From the NCBI GenBank assembly GCA_002698985.1, contig PAAY01000079.1, positions 1 through 64,000 on the forward strand: 64,000 bases of DNA, in the 5' to 3' direction. The notes below the pieces were generated by a model. The model did not search any database and was not told where the DNA came from. It was given only the letters and a program-made list of their open reading frames with translations. Of this stretch, positions 7,837-18,700 are shown one piece after another; within the stretch, counting starts at the first letter, position 1, and every line of letters starts with the position of its first letter. The position numbers were made by a program, and so were the translations under genes. The stretch is from Saprospirales bacterium (GTDB lineage: Bacteria > Bacteroidota > Bacteroidia > Chitinophagales > Saprospiraceae).

Positions 7837-10800
7837 CTACCGCTCGATCACCAGCCGTTGTACCAACTGCTCCGTATCCGTGCGGAGCAGCACCTGGTAG
7901 ATTCCGGAGCCCAAATCATGCTCGGCAAGATCAAGGTTCACCAACATCTGGCCAGGCTCGAGGCGCTGTTGCAGGATGGTTCGGCCGAGCAGGTCGGAAA
8001 TGACCAGGGTACCCGTCTTGTCGCCCAGGCCTTCCAGCAGTACCGTCACTTCGGTCGTGGCCGGGTTCGGATACAAACTCATCTTCAGGTCTTCTGCCTG
8101 TTGGCCGAAGGCAATGCCACCGCCCGGTATGATGATGCTGTTGTTGCCGCAGCTGTTGCTGATGTCGCTGACGCTGTTGCATCCGGAGGCATTGTAGAAG
8201 ATGATGGTGGTTCCGCCAACGCCGGCATTGGCCAACAGGTCGTCGATGCTGCAGCAGTCGCTGAGGCTGAAGTTGAAGGAGATGTTCAGGTTCTGGCCGA
8301 TGCTGGTCAGGTTGCCAAGTCCGCTCAGGCTGGTCAGCTTGGCGCCGTAGTTGTTCAGCTTGATGGTCAGGGAGCCGCCGATGGTGGTCAGGCCATCCAG
8401 CCCGTTCATGTTGGGCAGGCTGGTCACTTGAATCAGCACGTTTCCGGTCACTTCCTGCAGGTTGTACAGGTTGGCCAGGGAGTTGATGCCAGTGCCTGAA
8501 ATGGTCAGGTTGCCCTGGATCTTGTAGTAGCAGTTGGAGAAGTTGTCCACGGCCGCCTGAGAGGTGAGGTTGACGTTGCCGACATGCACCTGGTTGGCGG
8601 GTGGATTGCCTTCGTCGATCTGGCCGTTGCAGTTGTCATCGATGCCGTTGCAGACTTCGGCAGCACCTGGGTTGATGGCGGGGTTCGAGTCGTTGCAGTC
8701 GCCGTCGCAAATGCGGTAGCCATCGGCGTCGTTGTCTTGCTCATCGGCCGGGATGATGCCATCGCAGTTGTCATCGAGGCCGTTGCAGGCTTCTGCTGCA
8801 CCCGGATTCACTGCGGCATTATTATCGTCGCAATCACCAGGCTGGGCGCTGGACACATAACCGGCAGGCGGGCTGCACAACACATGAGTGATGCCGTCGG
8901 TGTAGCCGTCGCCGTCCAGGTCTTTGTACCAGGTGGTGGGGGCGGGGCCAGAGCCGACAGAGGCGTTGGCGGAAGCCGAGCAGCCTGAGGTGCCCTGGGC
9001 GAGCACGACGATGCTGTAGGAGCCGGGGCTTACACTGGTGAAGGTATTGCTGCCCTGGTAGCTGCCACCGCCGTTGATGGAGTACATCAGGGTGCCGCCG
9101 AGGGTGGTGGCATTGATGGTGATGGTGCCATCGCCGGAACCCTGGCAGGTTTCGGCAGTGGAGCTGACGGAATGGATGACCACGAAGGGGTTGATGGTGA
9201 GGGTGGCCGAGCAGGTGGCCGTGTTGCCCGAGGGATCGGTAGCCGTGAGGGTCACCGTGTTGGCGCCGATATCCCCGCAGTCGAACTGGCTGGGCGACAC
9301 GCTCAGGCTCACCGAGCAATTGTCGCTGCTGCCGTTGTCGATGCTGGATGGAGCCAGGGTGTAGGTGCCATCGGGGTCCAAGTCAGTGGTGAAGTTCTGG
9401 CAGAGCGCCGTGGGCGGGGTGTTGTCCTGCACGGTGACGGTGGCGGAGCAGGTGGCGGAGTTGCCCTGGGCGTCGCTGACGGTGAGGGTGACGGTGTTGG
9501 GGCCCACGTTGGCGCAGCCGAAGGAGGAAGGACTGACAGACGAACCGGTAATGCCACAGTTGTCGGAGCTGCCATCGTTCACATCGGCGGCCGTGATGGT
9601 GGCCTGGCCGTTGGCGTCGAGGGCTACCGAGTGGTTTTTGCACTTCGCTGTGGGTGCCATGTTGTCATTGACGCTGACGGAGGCTGTACAGGTGGCCGTG
9701 TTGCCATGGCCGTCGTTGACGGTGAGGGTGACCGTGTTCGCACCTACATTCGAGCAATTGAAGCTGTTCGGGCTGACGCTCTGGAGGTTCACGTTGCCGC
9801 AGTTGTCATTGCCGCTGTCGTAAACTTCGATGGGTTGCAAGCTGGCCTGCCCTTGCGAGTTCAATGTTACACTGGTGTTCTTGCAGGTCACTGTTGGGGC
9901 GATATTGTCCACCACGGTGACGGTGGCGTTGCACAGCGCCGTGTTGCCGTGCAGGTCGATGATTTGCAGGGTCACTGTGTTGGCGCCGATGTTGGAGCAG
10001 TCGAAGGTGTTGGGCGTTACGAAGACCGGGTAGGGATTGCCGCAGTTGTCGGAGCTGTTGGCTGCGTCGAAGACGTCGGCTGTGGTGATGCTGGCCTGGC
10101 CGTTGGCGTCGAGGCCTATGGTCGGGTTGAGGCAGACGGCCGTTGGTGGCGTGTTGTCCTGCACGGTGACGGTGGCCGAGCAGGTGGCGGTGTTGTTATT
10201 GACGTCGGTGACAGTGAGGGTGACGCTTTGAGGAGTTCCAATATGGGAGCAATCGAAGGTGTTAGGCGCCACAGTCATGTTCTGCAACCCACAATCGGCG
10301 GTGCTGCCGTTGTCAACCTCTAAAGGATCGAGAGTTGATTGGCCCATGGCATCCACTTCGATGGTGGCATTCTGGCATGAAGCCGTTGGCAGGAGAACAG
10401 TACCCTGGAACTCATACGCACCTATGTCAAAGGCACAGATCGAGGGCCTGGGATTGCCATCCAGGTCGGTGGCGGGGGCACCCATCGATGTGCCCGCCTC
10501 GATGGCTGGTGAGCCGGCCTGCAGGTGCAAGTCTCCTGTAGTAGTGGGGGCGCTTGAGTAGGCAGGCTGGCTAACGAATAGGGGATCTACGTTCCCGTTG
10601 GTGCCGGGGCAACTGGTGCAAGGGCTATATCCACCCTGCACGATAGAATAGCGGAGTATGGGAAATGAAAGGAGGTTGTAAAATGCCGAGGAATTTCCCC
10701 AGATGATGCAATTGGTGAAGGAGGGGAAGGAGGGGCCAGAAATTCCATTGTTGTACACCGCCCCGCCGTTGGAGTTGGCATTATTCCCTGAGAAGCTGCA

Positions 10801-11763
10801 GTTTGTAAAGGAGGGCCTACAGGATTCTGTATAACGTGAATAGTTGTAAATCGCCCCGCCACTTGTAGCGTCATTCCCCGAGAAGGTGCAGTTGGTGAAG
10901 CTGGGGCTGCAGATGCCATTATAACTGGCATCGTTGTAAATCGCTCCACCATAAGCAGCGTCATTCCCCGAGAAGGTGCAGTTGGTGAAGCTGGGGTTGC
11001 AGGTGCTTGAAAATCCAGAGCCTTTATTGAACACCGCCCCGCCTTTGGAATTGGCATGATTCCCCGAGAAGGTGCAGTTGGTGAAGCTGGGGTTGCAGGT
11101 GCCAAGTGCACCCGCTTCGTTATACACTGCCCCGCCATCGAGGTTGGCATTATTCCCCGAGAAGCTGCAGTTTACGATGGTGGGGTTGGAGCTGTTGCCA
11201 CTTCCGTAGCCGTTGTTAAAGATGCCGCCACCGAAATTATGGGGGTAGTTGTAGCCATTCGCATTCCCTGCCGTAATGGTGAACCCATCTAATATGGCTG
11301 TAGAGGGTAAGTATTTCATGTACACCACGTGGAAGCAATTGTCGGAGTTGTCGCCGGGGATGCCGATGTCGCCAGAGAGGATGGTCACGTTGGTGGTCCA
11401 GTTTCGCTCGGAGAGCATGGTCTCCGTACCGGCAAAGCCGCCGTAGATTTTGATGTTTTTGTTGATGAAAAAAGTTTTGGTGCGGGCGTCACCAGGCGAA
11501 GCATTGCCGCTGGTGTCCTTGGTCGGATAGTAGGTGCCGGCGGCGACCCAGATTTCGTCGCCTGCCATTGCCGTTTCGATGGCTTTTTGCAGGGTCTGGT
11601 AAGCCTGGGCCCAGGAACTACCGCTGTTCCCATCATTTCCATAGGGAGAAACATAGTAAGTCGTTGCACCAAGCAGAGCCGGCCAAAGCAGGCAGATCAA
11701 TAGATAAAAACTTGATACCCGACTGACTGTCGAGGACGAGGTACAAGATTGCCGTTTCATCAT
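7837..11763 (-). CDS. Giant T9SS adhesin-like protein with parallel beta-helix head
   Basis: A 1308-aa secreted protein. An N-terminal signal (YLLICLLWPALLGA) is followed by a choice-of-anchor-Q/DUF1565-like beta-helix (YYVSPYGNDGNSGSSW). This includes six tandem units of about 30 residues around PSFTNCTFSGN and GGAVYN. Then come five HYR-like repeats of about 78 residues (DNTPPTAVCLNP type), one SprB-like repeat (YSINGGGSYQG), MopE-like Asp/Cys motifs (CDDNNAAVNPGAAEACNGLD), an L-domain-like region (NLTISGTGINSLANL) and a T9SS sorting domain (MSLYPNPATTEVTVLL ... RLVIER). The last 600 residues or so are near-identical to three other proteins here. Likely a cell-surface adhesin or calcium-stiffened filament (inference). 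Confidence 0.88.
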   Translation of the reverse strand: MMKRQSCTSSSTVSRVSSFYLLICLLWPALLGATTYYVSPYGNDGNSGSSWAQAYQTLQKAIETAMAGDEIWVAAGTYYPTKDTSGNASPGDARTKTFFINKNIKIYGGFAGTETMLSERNWTTNVTILSGDIGIPGDNSDNCFHVVYMKYLPSTAILDGFTITAGNANGYNYPHNFGGGIFNNGYGSGNSSNPTIVNCSFSGNNANLDGGAVYNEAGALGTCNPSFTNCTFSGNHANSKGGAVFNKGSGFSSTCNPSFTNCTFSGNDAAYGGAIYNDASYNGICSPSFTNCTFSGNDATSGGAIYNYSRYTESCRPSFTNCSFSGNNANSNGGAVYNNGISGPSFPSFTNCIIWGNSSAFYNLLSFPILRYSIVQGGYSPCTSCPGTNGNVDPLFVSQPAYSSAPTTTGDLHLQAGSPAIEAGTSMGAPATDLDGNPRPSICAFDIGAYEFQGTVLLPTASCQNATIEVDAMGQSTLDPLEVDNGSTADCGLQNMTVAPNTFDCSHIGTPQSVTLTVTDVNNNTATCSATVTVQDNTPPTAVCLNPTIGLDANGQASITTADVFDAANSSDNCGNPYPVFVTPNTFDCSNIGANTVTLQIIDLHGNTALCNATVTVVDNIAPTVTCKNTSVTLNSQGQASLQPIEVYDSGNDNCGNVNLQSVSPNSFNCSNVGANTVTLTVNDGHGNTATCTASVSVNDNMAPTAKCKNHSVALDANGQATITAADVNDGSSDNCGITGSSVSPSSFGCANVGPNTVTLTVSDAQGNSATCSATVTVQDNTPPTALCQNFTTDLDPDGTYTLAPSSIDNGSSDNCSVSLSVSPSQFDCGDIGANTVTLTATDPSGNTATCSATLTINPFVVIHSVSSTAETCQGSGDGTITINATTLGGTLMYSINGGGSYQGSNTFTSVSPGSYSIVVLAQGTSGCSASANASVGSGPAPTTWYKDLDGDGYTDGITHVLCSPPAGYVSSAQPGDCDDNNAAVNPGAAEACNGLDDNCDGIIPADEQDNDADGYRICDGDCNDSNPAINPGAAEVCNGIDDNCNGQIDEGNPPANQVHVGNVNLTSQAAVDNFSNCYYKIQGNLTISGTGINSLANLYNLQEVTGNVLIQVTSLPNMNGLDGLTTIGGSLTIKLNNYGAKLTSLSGLGNLTSIGQNLNISFNFSLSDCCSIDDLLANAGVGGTTIIFYNASGCNSVSDISNSCGNNSIIIPGGGIAFGQQAEDLKMSLYPNPATTEVTVLLEGLGDKTGTLVISDLLGRTILQQRLEPGQMLVNLDLAEHDLGSGIYQVLLRTDTEQLVQRLVIER

Positions 11764-11923
11764 GAAAAAAAATTATTAATGGTGAAGAAATGAAGCATAT
11801 ACATCCTCATGCAGCCTTCGCCAGGCATGAAGCGGTCAGCGGGAATGTGAACGGGGGAATCGCTGAAGAGGAAGGAGACAGACCCGGCAAAAGATGTAAT
11901 CAAGAGGATGTCGTCTCTTGAAA

Positions 11924-13597
11924 TCAAAACCTGTAGTTATACCGCGCCTGCCCTCGGACTTCCGAGAATCCAAAGCTGGGCAGGTTATTTTTCAGATAAT
12001 AAACCTGAAGCGAGATTGAGTTTCTTTTGCCAAAAGCGAAATCGAGCAATGCAGAGGCCGTAATATTGGTACCGGTGCTGTGCTGCTGATTAATGCTGCT
12101 GAAGGTCACGTCGCTGCCGAGGGTCAATCCACTTTCCCCAAATTTTTTGTTGAGGCCAGCGGTAAAGCCTTTGCGGGAGTTTTCAAACTGGCCGGAGCTG
12201 AAGCGGAAGTGATTCAGGCTGCCCCGGATGTTCATTCCTGTACCAGGGAAACTGGCCATATAGGTGAGGATGACATTGACGAGGTCGTTTTCGGTGAATT
12301 CCGCTGTAAACTGATTCTGATCGTCGAGGATTTGGTAGTTGAGCGTCAGCAGCAATGTGTGTTGAACGCTGCTGCCCAAGATGGTGTAGCGCGGCGCCAG
12401 GGTGAAGTTGTGGTTGATTTGGTTGATGAGGATGCTGTCGTTGCTGAATTCCTCTCTGAACACCTGTTGCTGAACGGTGTAATTGCTGTACTGGGCGAAA
12501 AAGCCGAAGACCGGCGAAGGGTTCATGCTCAAGTCGAGCGAGCCGATGGTGCGGCGGGTGTCTTCTGATTTGTGTTGGTCGAGGTTGTTGCGTTCCAGAC
12601 CGATGCTGCCACTGACCACCGTTTTTCCTGCCCCCAGGATTAGCGAGGGGTTGAGGGTGATCGCCTCGATGTCGGTGAGCAGGTAGTTGACACCCATGCT
12701 TTTGTATTCCGGCATGACGCGGCGGTAAGTTGCGGCAAGGCCAAAGCGTTGGCTTTCCCATCGCAGGCTCGACTCGAGGGCGTAGTTGATGTGGGAAGAA
12801 CCGTTGGGCTGGATGATGAAGCCGATGTTCTCTACTTGGGGAGCTTTCTGGGAAAAATCAATTGGTTCGAAGCGCAAATCTTCTGTGAAAGTGCTGGCAG
12901 CCCCGTCGAATTGGAGCGTGAGTTTTTGCTTGGCAAACGGCTGTTTGAAGCTGAGACCGATGACTGCATTTTCCTGTGCTTTCAATTTTGCCCGCACGCT
13001 GTCGGGTTCGTTGGGCAGGGAGTTGATGTCGTCCTTGCCCTTCAAAAATATCACGTCGAAAAAGCCGCCGTTTTTCCCTCCGGCTCCAAGTTTTAGAGCC
13101 AATGCCGATCGCTTGAAGCGGGGTCGCTGGAAATTGGGATCACCGGAACCAACGGCATTGTAAAAGCGGCCGGTAGCCGCCGCAAAGCGCAGCTTGCCCG
13201 GGGTCAGCTCCAGCCCGGCCATGTACATGGTCTGGCCTGCCAGGGTGAAAGGTGAGAGATTCAAATTCCGGTGGCCAAGGTGGATCTTGCCCCATTTCCA
13301 GGTGGGGCTGAGGCCATATCGGTTGAAAGGCTGCTGGAACCGACGACCCTGCTCGTTGAAGACCACGGAAAACGGCACCGAAAGTCCATAAAAGCTCAAG
13401 GTCGCGTTGGCATTGACGCTGTACCCAAAGGGCGCCTGCCGGGACGGGATGCCGTTTGCCCCGTACAAATAACTGCCTAAGGACAGCCCCCCGCTTATGC
13501 CGAATGGCTTTTGCTGCTTTATGTTGGAGAGGTCTTGACCCGCCAGGATAATTGCCGAAAAAAGAAGAATAAACAGGGGTGTAAATCGCTTTCGCAT
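11924..13597 (-). CDS. Outer-membrane beta-barrel protein of the three-gene surface operon
   Basis: A 557-aa protein with a signal peptide (FILLFSAIILAGQ) and alternating hydrophobic/polar strands throughout. It ends QARYNYRF, with the terminal aromatic residue used by the BAM machinery for barrel insertion. I do not recognise a named family: it lacks a TonB-dependent plug motif and a PorP/SprF signature. It is the last gene of an apparent operon with the Fn3 protein (59-bp gap) and the 2012-aa protein. A plausible role is an outer-membrane anchor or exporter for those partners (inference from context only). Confidence 0.72.
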   Translation of the reverse strand: MRKRFTPLFILLFSAIILAGQDLSNIKQQKPFGISGGLSLGSYLYGANGIPSRQAPFGYSVNANATLSFYGLSVPFSVVFNEQGRRFQQPFNRYGLSPTWKWGKIHLGHRNLNLSPFTLAGQTMYMAGLELTPGKLRFAAATGRFYNAVGSGDPNFQRPRFKRSALALKLGAGGKNGGFFDVIFLKGKDDINSLPNEPDSVRAKLKAQENAVIGLSFKQPFAKQKLTLQFDGAASTFTEDLRFEPIDFSQKAPQVENIGFIIQPNGSSHINYALESSLRWESQRFGLAATYRRVMPEYKSMGVNYLLTDIEAITLNPSLILGAGKTVVSGSIGLERNNLDQHKSEDTRRTIGSLDLSMNPSPVFGFFAQYSNYTVQQQVFREEFSNDSILINQINHNFTLAPRYTILGSSVQHTLLLTLNYQILDDQNQFTAEFTENDLVNVILTYMASFPGTGMNIRGSLNHFRFSSGQFENSRKGFTAGLNKKFGESGLTLGSDVTFSSINQQHSTGTNITASALLDFAFGKRNSISLQVYYLKNNLPSFGFSEVRGQARYNYRF

Positions 13598-13656
13598 GAT
13601 GATTGGTTGCTGTTAATTGGATATCTGCTCACTGCCTACTGGCTACTGCCCACCGC

Positions 13657-15717
13657 TCACTGCCTACTGTTTACCGTCACTTCGACACTCCGCTCAGAGA
13701 GGCGTCCACCGGAATACTGCGCAACGGCGTAGTAGCGGTACGTTTTGCCAGGCGAGACCTTGGTGTCCTGGAAACCCTGGGCTTTCAGCGTTTTATAGAG
13801 AACAGGTTTGCCGCCGTCCACGGAGCGATAGAGCAAGACATTGCCATCAAAGCCATACGGCAATTTCCAACGAAGCTCGATGACTTTGTCCCCGACCCAT
13901 TTCGCTTCCATGCCAGCGATGAGAGGCAGATTTTGCGCTATTGGCAGGCTTACCTGTCGGGTTTTCAAAGAATAGGTGGCCAATCCGGCATCGTCGATTG
14001 CAAGCAGGCGGTATTCGTAGCTTTTGCCTGGTTCAACTTTCGGATCGGTAAATTCCTGGATCTCGGTGCTGTTGCTGGAAAAAACCGGCTGCCATTTCCC
14101 CTCGGGGAGGTTGCGGCGCTGTAACTGGTGTTCCGCAATGTCCAAGCTGCTGCTGGCAATCCAGGTGATGTGTACCTTGCCTTCTCGCACCACGGCATCT
14201 TTCAGCAGAGGAGCCACCGGCGGGATGGTATCGGGTATGGACACTTTCACCGTTTCCGAAGGCTCGGAATAGTTTTCCTTTTGGTCGAAAGCCACCACGC
14301 GGAAGTAATAATCCTCGACCAGACGATTGAAGGACAGCGTATCGAGATACAGCGGCTCCTCCAGCGGCGTGGACGTGGCATTGGCGAATCCGCCTTCGGG
14401 CAGCAGGCTGCTGAACACCCGGTACCCGGCCACGTCGGGTTCGGTATTGGGCTGCCATGTGAGGCGCAGGTGGCCGGCTTCGTCCAGCGTTGCCGACAGT
14501 CCCGTGGGTGCGGCCGGCGGCGTGAGGTCCTTGAAGGCTGCCACTTTCGGCATACTGCCGGAGCGGTTGCCATTATGGTCGTATGCCAGGATCGTGAAGA
14601 AAAGACGCTGGCCCTCGCCGGGGTTTTTCACCGTAAAACTGCGGGCATCAGGCGGTAGGGGCGCCTCGTGCAGGGCCTTGAATTCCTCCAGCTCGGAAGA
14701 CGCCCCCATCACGAAGAAGCCCGCCAGGTCGGGTTCCGTTTCCTTCTTTTCCCAGGTCAGGCTAATGGTTCTCTGCTCGTCATCGACGGTAAACTGCACG
14801 TTGAATGGCGGCGCAGGCGGCGTCTGGTCCACGCCGATCACCTCCACCACGTTCGAAGGCGTGGCCAACTCACCAAAAAGGTCCTTGGCCACGATGCGAT
14901 AGTACCACGGCACGCCATTTTGTGCGAGGCTGTCGGTGAACCAGATTTGATTTATTTGAAAAAAGCTGTCCTGTACTTCTTCGAGGGCTTTGTTGTAAAA
15001 AATCAGATCCTCGGTTACGGGGCTAAAGCTTTTCCCGTCCGCCGATTTTTCCACGTAGTAGCCGAGAAAGGGCGAGTCTTCTCCGTCGTGTTCCCATGTG
15101 AGTGTGACCATTCGGTCGCCGGGTGAGGCTTCGAGCGTCGGCGAAAACCAGCTATCCGGGTCGGTAAACAGGTGCACCGTTCCCACCGTACCGGTACCGG
15201 CAATGCGGATGCGGTAGAGATAGCTTTTTCCTGCTTCCGCGGTGACGTCGGTAAACTGCAGGCCCGACCCTTCGGCCGCTTCGGGCGAGCGGGTGAAGCG
15301 CAGCAAATAGAAGCCCATCAGTTGGTCCACACTCTGGGCGTCGATGAATACCTGCAAACCGGAAGCGGGGCGCTCGGGCGGGTTTAGCACCTTTTCGAGC
15401 ATCTGCTGCTGCACTTCGTAATGCCGTTGCCCGTCTTTCACCTGCGCCCACTGCGCTTCTGAATACGGGCGCACCGGCTGGCTCGTCAGTTGCCGAAAGG
15501 TGCCTTGGCCCGCGCCATCCAGCTCCGTGCGCTCTACGACGAAGCCCTCCTTTAGCCCCTGTCGGAAATTCTCCCAATGCAGGGGGATGAACTTCAGCCT
15601 GACACCTACACCATCCACGTACTTGGCATGCAGCGAAAATGGCCGTGCTGCTTGCGCCGACAGCATCGCCGGAAGCAACAGACTGGCAAGAAAGAGATAA
15701 TTCACTATGATTTTCAT
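13657..15717 (-). CDS. Secreted multi-fibronectin-type-III protein
   Basis: A 686-aa protein. The start at 15717 (MKIIVNYLFLASLLLPAMLSAQ) gives a clean signal peptide; the frame is open 11 codons further. About five Fn3-like modules follow, recognised by repeating PPxPP...L-x-W...Y-x-V patterns (TPPAPPFNVQFTVDDEQRTI, TPPAAPTGLSATLDEAGHLR, IPPVAPLLKDAVV). There is no T9SS sorting domain; it ends RSVEVTVNSRQ. It is probably periplasmic or held at the outer membrane. It sits 60 bp after the 2012-aa gene and 59 bp before the barrel gene, so the three are probably co-transcribed. No enzymatic motif was seen. Confidence 0.78.
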   Translation of the reverse strand: MKIIVNYLFLASLLLPAMLSAQAARPFSLHAKYVDGVGVRLKFIPLHWENFRQGLKEGFVVERTELDGAGQGTFRQLTSQPVRPYSEAQWAQVKDGQRHYEVQQQMLEKVLNPPERPASGLQVFIDAQSVDQLMGFYLLRFTRSPEAAEGSGLQFTDVTAEAGKSYLYRIRIAGTGTVGTVHLFTDPDSWFSPTLEASPGDRMVTLTWEHDGEDSPFLGYYVEKSADGKSFSPVTEDLIFYNKALEEVQDSFFQINQIWFTDSLAQNGVPWYYRIVAKDLFGELATPSNVVEVIGVDQTPPAPPFNVQFTVDDEQRTISLTWEKKETEPDLAGFFVMGASSELEEFKALHEAPLPPDARSFTVKNPGEGQRLFFTILAYDHNGNRSGSMPKVAAFKDLTPPAAPTGLSATLDEAGHLRLTWQPNTEPDVAGYRVFSSLLPEGGFANATSTPLEEPLYLDTLSFNRLVEDYYFRVVAFDQKENYSEPSETVKVSIPDTIPPVAPLLKDAVVREGKVHITWIASSSLDIAEHQLQRRNLPEGKWQPVFSSNSTEIQEFTDPKVEPGKSYEYRLLAIDDAGLATYSLKTRQVSLPIAQNLPLIAGMEAKWVGDKVIELRWKLPYGFDGNVLLYRSVDGGKPVLYKTLKAQGFQDTKVSPGKTYRYYAVAQYSGGRLSERSVEVTVNSRQ

Positions 15718-15777
15718 GTCCATTTCGATTTTACTGAATGCTGACTTCATTCGACCAGCGCCCGGGGGCTGTGGCCG

Positions 15778-18700
15778 TTACAGGCCGTTCAAATTCACAT
15801 CGAATCCTTTCCGGGCCAGAATAGGTGCATCGACTTCTTCCGGATTTCCGTACTGAAGACGGATACGGTAAATATCCCGCGGCATCAGGCGATACCTGCC
15901 GCGAATGAGCATCAGCTCCGCAGGGGTCAGGTTTTCTATAGGGACAATTCCCTTCACCCGCTGTTTGGTGTAGAACACCCGCTTGTCAGGCCGCCAGCGA
16001 ATTTTCAGGACGTCCCGCTCCCTACGATCGGGCAGAGGCGGCAGCCCGAAATTGGGCAGGTAGTATAAGGGCCCTTCGACCAATGTACCGGTGGGTTCAC
16101 CGATGAACTCCTCTTCGGAAGGAAATCCCGTACCGTGTCGGCGGGCCGTGTTATTGATGTCAATGCGGTAGAGGATCCAGTCGCGCGTAGTGCTATTGCG
16201 TATCTGGGAATTGAAAACAAACAGGAGTGATTCCCACTCGTACTCCTCGATGCCTTCGTCGTTGCGGAATATCAGCGTAAAGTCATCGCTGGAAATGGTT
16301 TCACCCGAACGCCTTGTCGTATACCAGTGCTCCTCCATTCTGTCCAGCGTCATGGCATCGAGCTTGGCCTGCATGGTGGCATACTTGCTGGTCTGGAATA
16401 CGTAGCTGTAGAGTTCGTGCTCCCACGAGTTGAAGGCAGGATTGCGGAAAACCACGAGCAATTCGAGCTTGTAGAGCTTGCCACCGGAGAGATGTGAAAC
16501 CGGGAAGGAGAACGAATTTCCGGACACATTCACATCCACGGTTCGCGTGGTACCGCTGCGCAGGTCTGTGAATCTGGCGACGACTTTGAATTCGGCAGGG
16601 TCCCACCAGTAACTAAAGATGCCGTACTCGCGCGCCACTACACGCCCCTCATCCACATCGGCCCAATGGAAGTAGCGCTGCTGCCAGCGCGGTGTGAGCC
16701 AAAGCGGATTCTCGATTCGAGTGGGGGGCCTTTCCGTGTAGAAACGGCGGCTGAAACGGAGGACGACGGGTATGCCTTCATCGTCGCGCACCGTCTGCCA
16801 GGTGTCACCATTTTCGGATATCTCCAATGTCAGTCTGAAGGAAACCTGGTATGTCGAGTTAGGCTCGAGCATTTGCGAAGGCGCTTCTACATCGAAATAC
16901 AGGACCTTCCTCGACAGCTCATGGGGCACATTGGGGACAATAATTACCCTGTTTCTTTCCAACTTCTTTATTGACACTCCATCCAGCCGGGCCCGGTATC
17001 TGACCGTGGTACCGCCATAACTTTCGGTGAAAACCTCGTTCGGCCTGATGGCAAACTCGATGGTAGGCTCGAAGGCCCCGCTGTATGGGTGCCTGCTTCC
17101 CGGTTCGAAATTCACACTATTGATCAATTTCAGGGAAGCGACCCTCGAGCGCAGTTCCTCCAGATTATCCTCGGGGTCGGAGGCGAATTCGCACATCGTG
17201 CCCAGGTTCGCACGCTCATTGAAATCAATGCCGAAGGGCCCGACGGAAAGCTGGGCATAAAGATCTGCGCGGGCACCAAGCGGGTTGGGCCCGGCCAGGT
17301 TGAGCACCGCACCCACCGTCATGCGAATTCCGCGGTAGCGTTCGCCAAAAATCACATAGTCCAGCGATGCGCCACCGTGCAGATAGCCCCTGCCCCTGCC
17401 GTAAAAATCGTAAATGCCGAAGTCGTTGCTGCCGTTGCAGGTGTAACCTTCCATGTTGACGACACCGAAATCCACTCCAGCGGTTGCCTCCATTTCGAAT
17501 GTGAACCCGTACTTACCTGCCCATCCCAGGTTGAGCACGCCGGGGAAGGGCGGCGGGTCGAATAGTGCATGGAATCCCATGGCTACGCCCGTGCCGTTGC
17601 GCACTTCGCTCATGCCCTCGCTGCGGTCCATGTTGCGGCAGGAGCGACAGGCATCGAGTACCACCTGTGGCAGGCGTGGCGGGAAGTTGGCCAGGGCCGG
17701 ATTGCGGTAGCCAAGGCACAGATAGGTGCTCACATCGAGCCCGATATCCACCGTGCTGCCAAGGAAGGAAATCTGGTTGCCAAACGGCAGTTGAATGGGG
17801 TCGGTGGGCGTGCCGAGGTTGATGTAATACCTGTTGTTGCCGAAGTACAGCTCGGCGATGCGTTGCCTTGAACGTTCGCTTTCAAAGCCGGGTATCTGGA
17901 GCTCGTAACCGAAGTTGCCCGACATGGCGCCCGCGTCGTGGTCGTACGTCAGGATGCCGTCCAATTTCACGTTGCCTTCAGAGGCGGCATTGGAGCTGGC
18001 ATTCACGGAGGGCAGCTCGCGCATCAGGAAGAGTTCGCCCTCGAGGTCCACCCTCGAGAACGACCAGTTATGGTTGAAAACCATTCGCAGCTCCACGTTC
18101 CCATTCATCAGGTCCGAGCCGCCTATCTGTGAGGCACCCGGCACGATGGTTCCCACCAATGCATTTCCAAAAAAGCCGTATTGGCGCCGGTTGGCGTTGT
18201 CCGGCACGAATTCCGGGCTGTGCAGTGGTCGGTTGGAGCCGGTCGATTCCTTTTTGACCATGTTGTAATAGGCCCCCACCGAAATGCCATACAAACCAAA
18301 ATTGGGGGTGAACAATGGTATCGGTTCACCGGTAAAGGAGAGCACATTGCCCGTTCTGACATACCAATACCTGCGCTGCCGGTTGTTGACCTTTTTGGTT
18401 CCAAACATGCCCTCGAACAGCTCACCGCCCAGCTCTTCCTCCCCATAGAAGTACGCACTCACCGACCCCCGGTAGCCGTCGCCATACACGGGATCGTCGT
18501 AAAAGCCCCTCACCCTGCCTTGCACCCTGAAACTGGAGGTGGAAAAGTCCACCATGGCGTCTTCCAGGATGACATCTTTTTCCGCCCACCGTTGGGCAGG
18601 CCACAAGAACATTTGGCCGCGCAGACCGATTGCCGCCTCTGCCCTTAGGCCAATTGCCATGGCGTCGAACTTGAGCTTGCCCCGGATGCTGAGTTGGGAC

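Noticed and set aside
9172-10323. Long plus-strand frames opposite the HYR repeats (also near 6318, 18694 and 37247)
   Set aside because: Antisense frames stay open because of GC-rich repetitive coding DNA. They are Gly/Val/Asp-rich, match no family, and lie fully inside well-supported genes.
13617-13680. Short CTGCCTACTG/CTGCCCACCG-like repeats between the barrel and Fn3 genes considered as a terminator
   Set aside because: No stable stem with a T-tract could be drawn. It is a short degenerate direct repeat and the genes are more likely co-transcribed.
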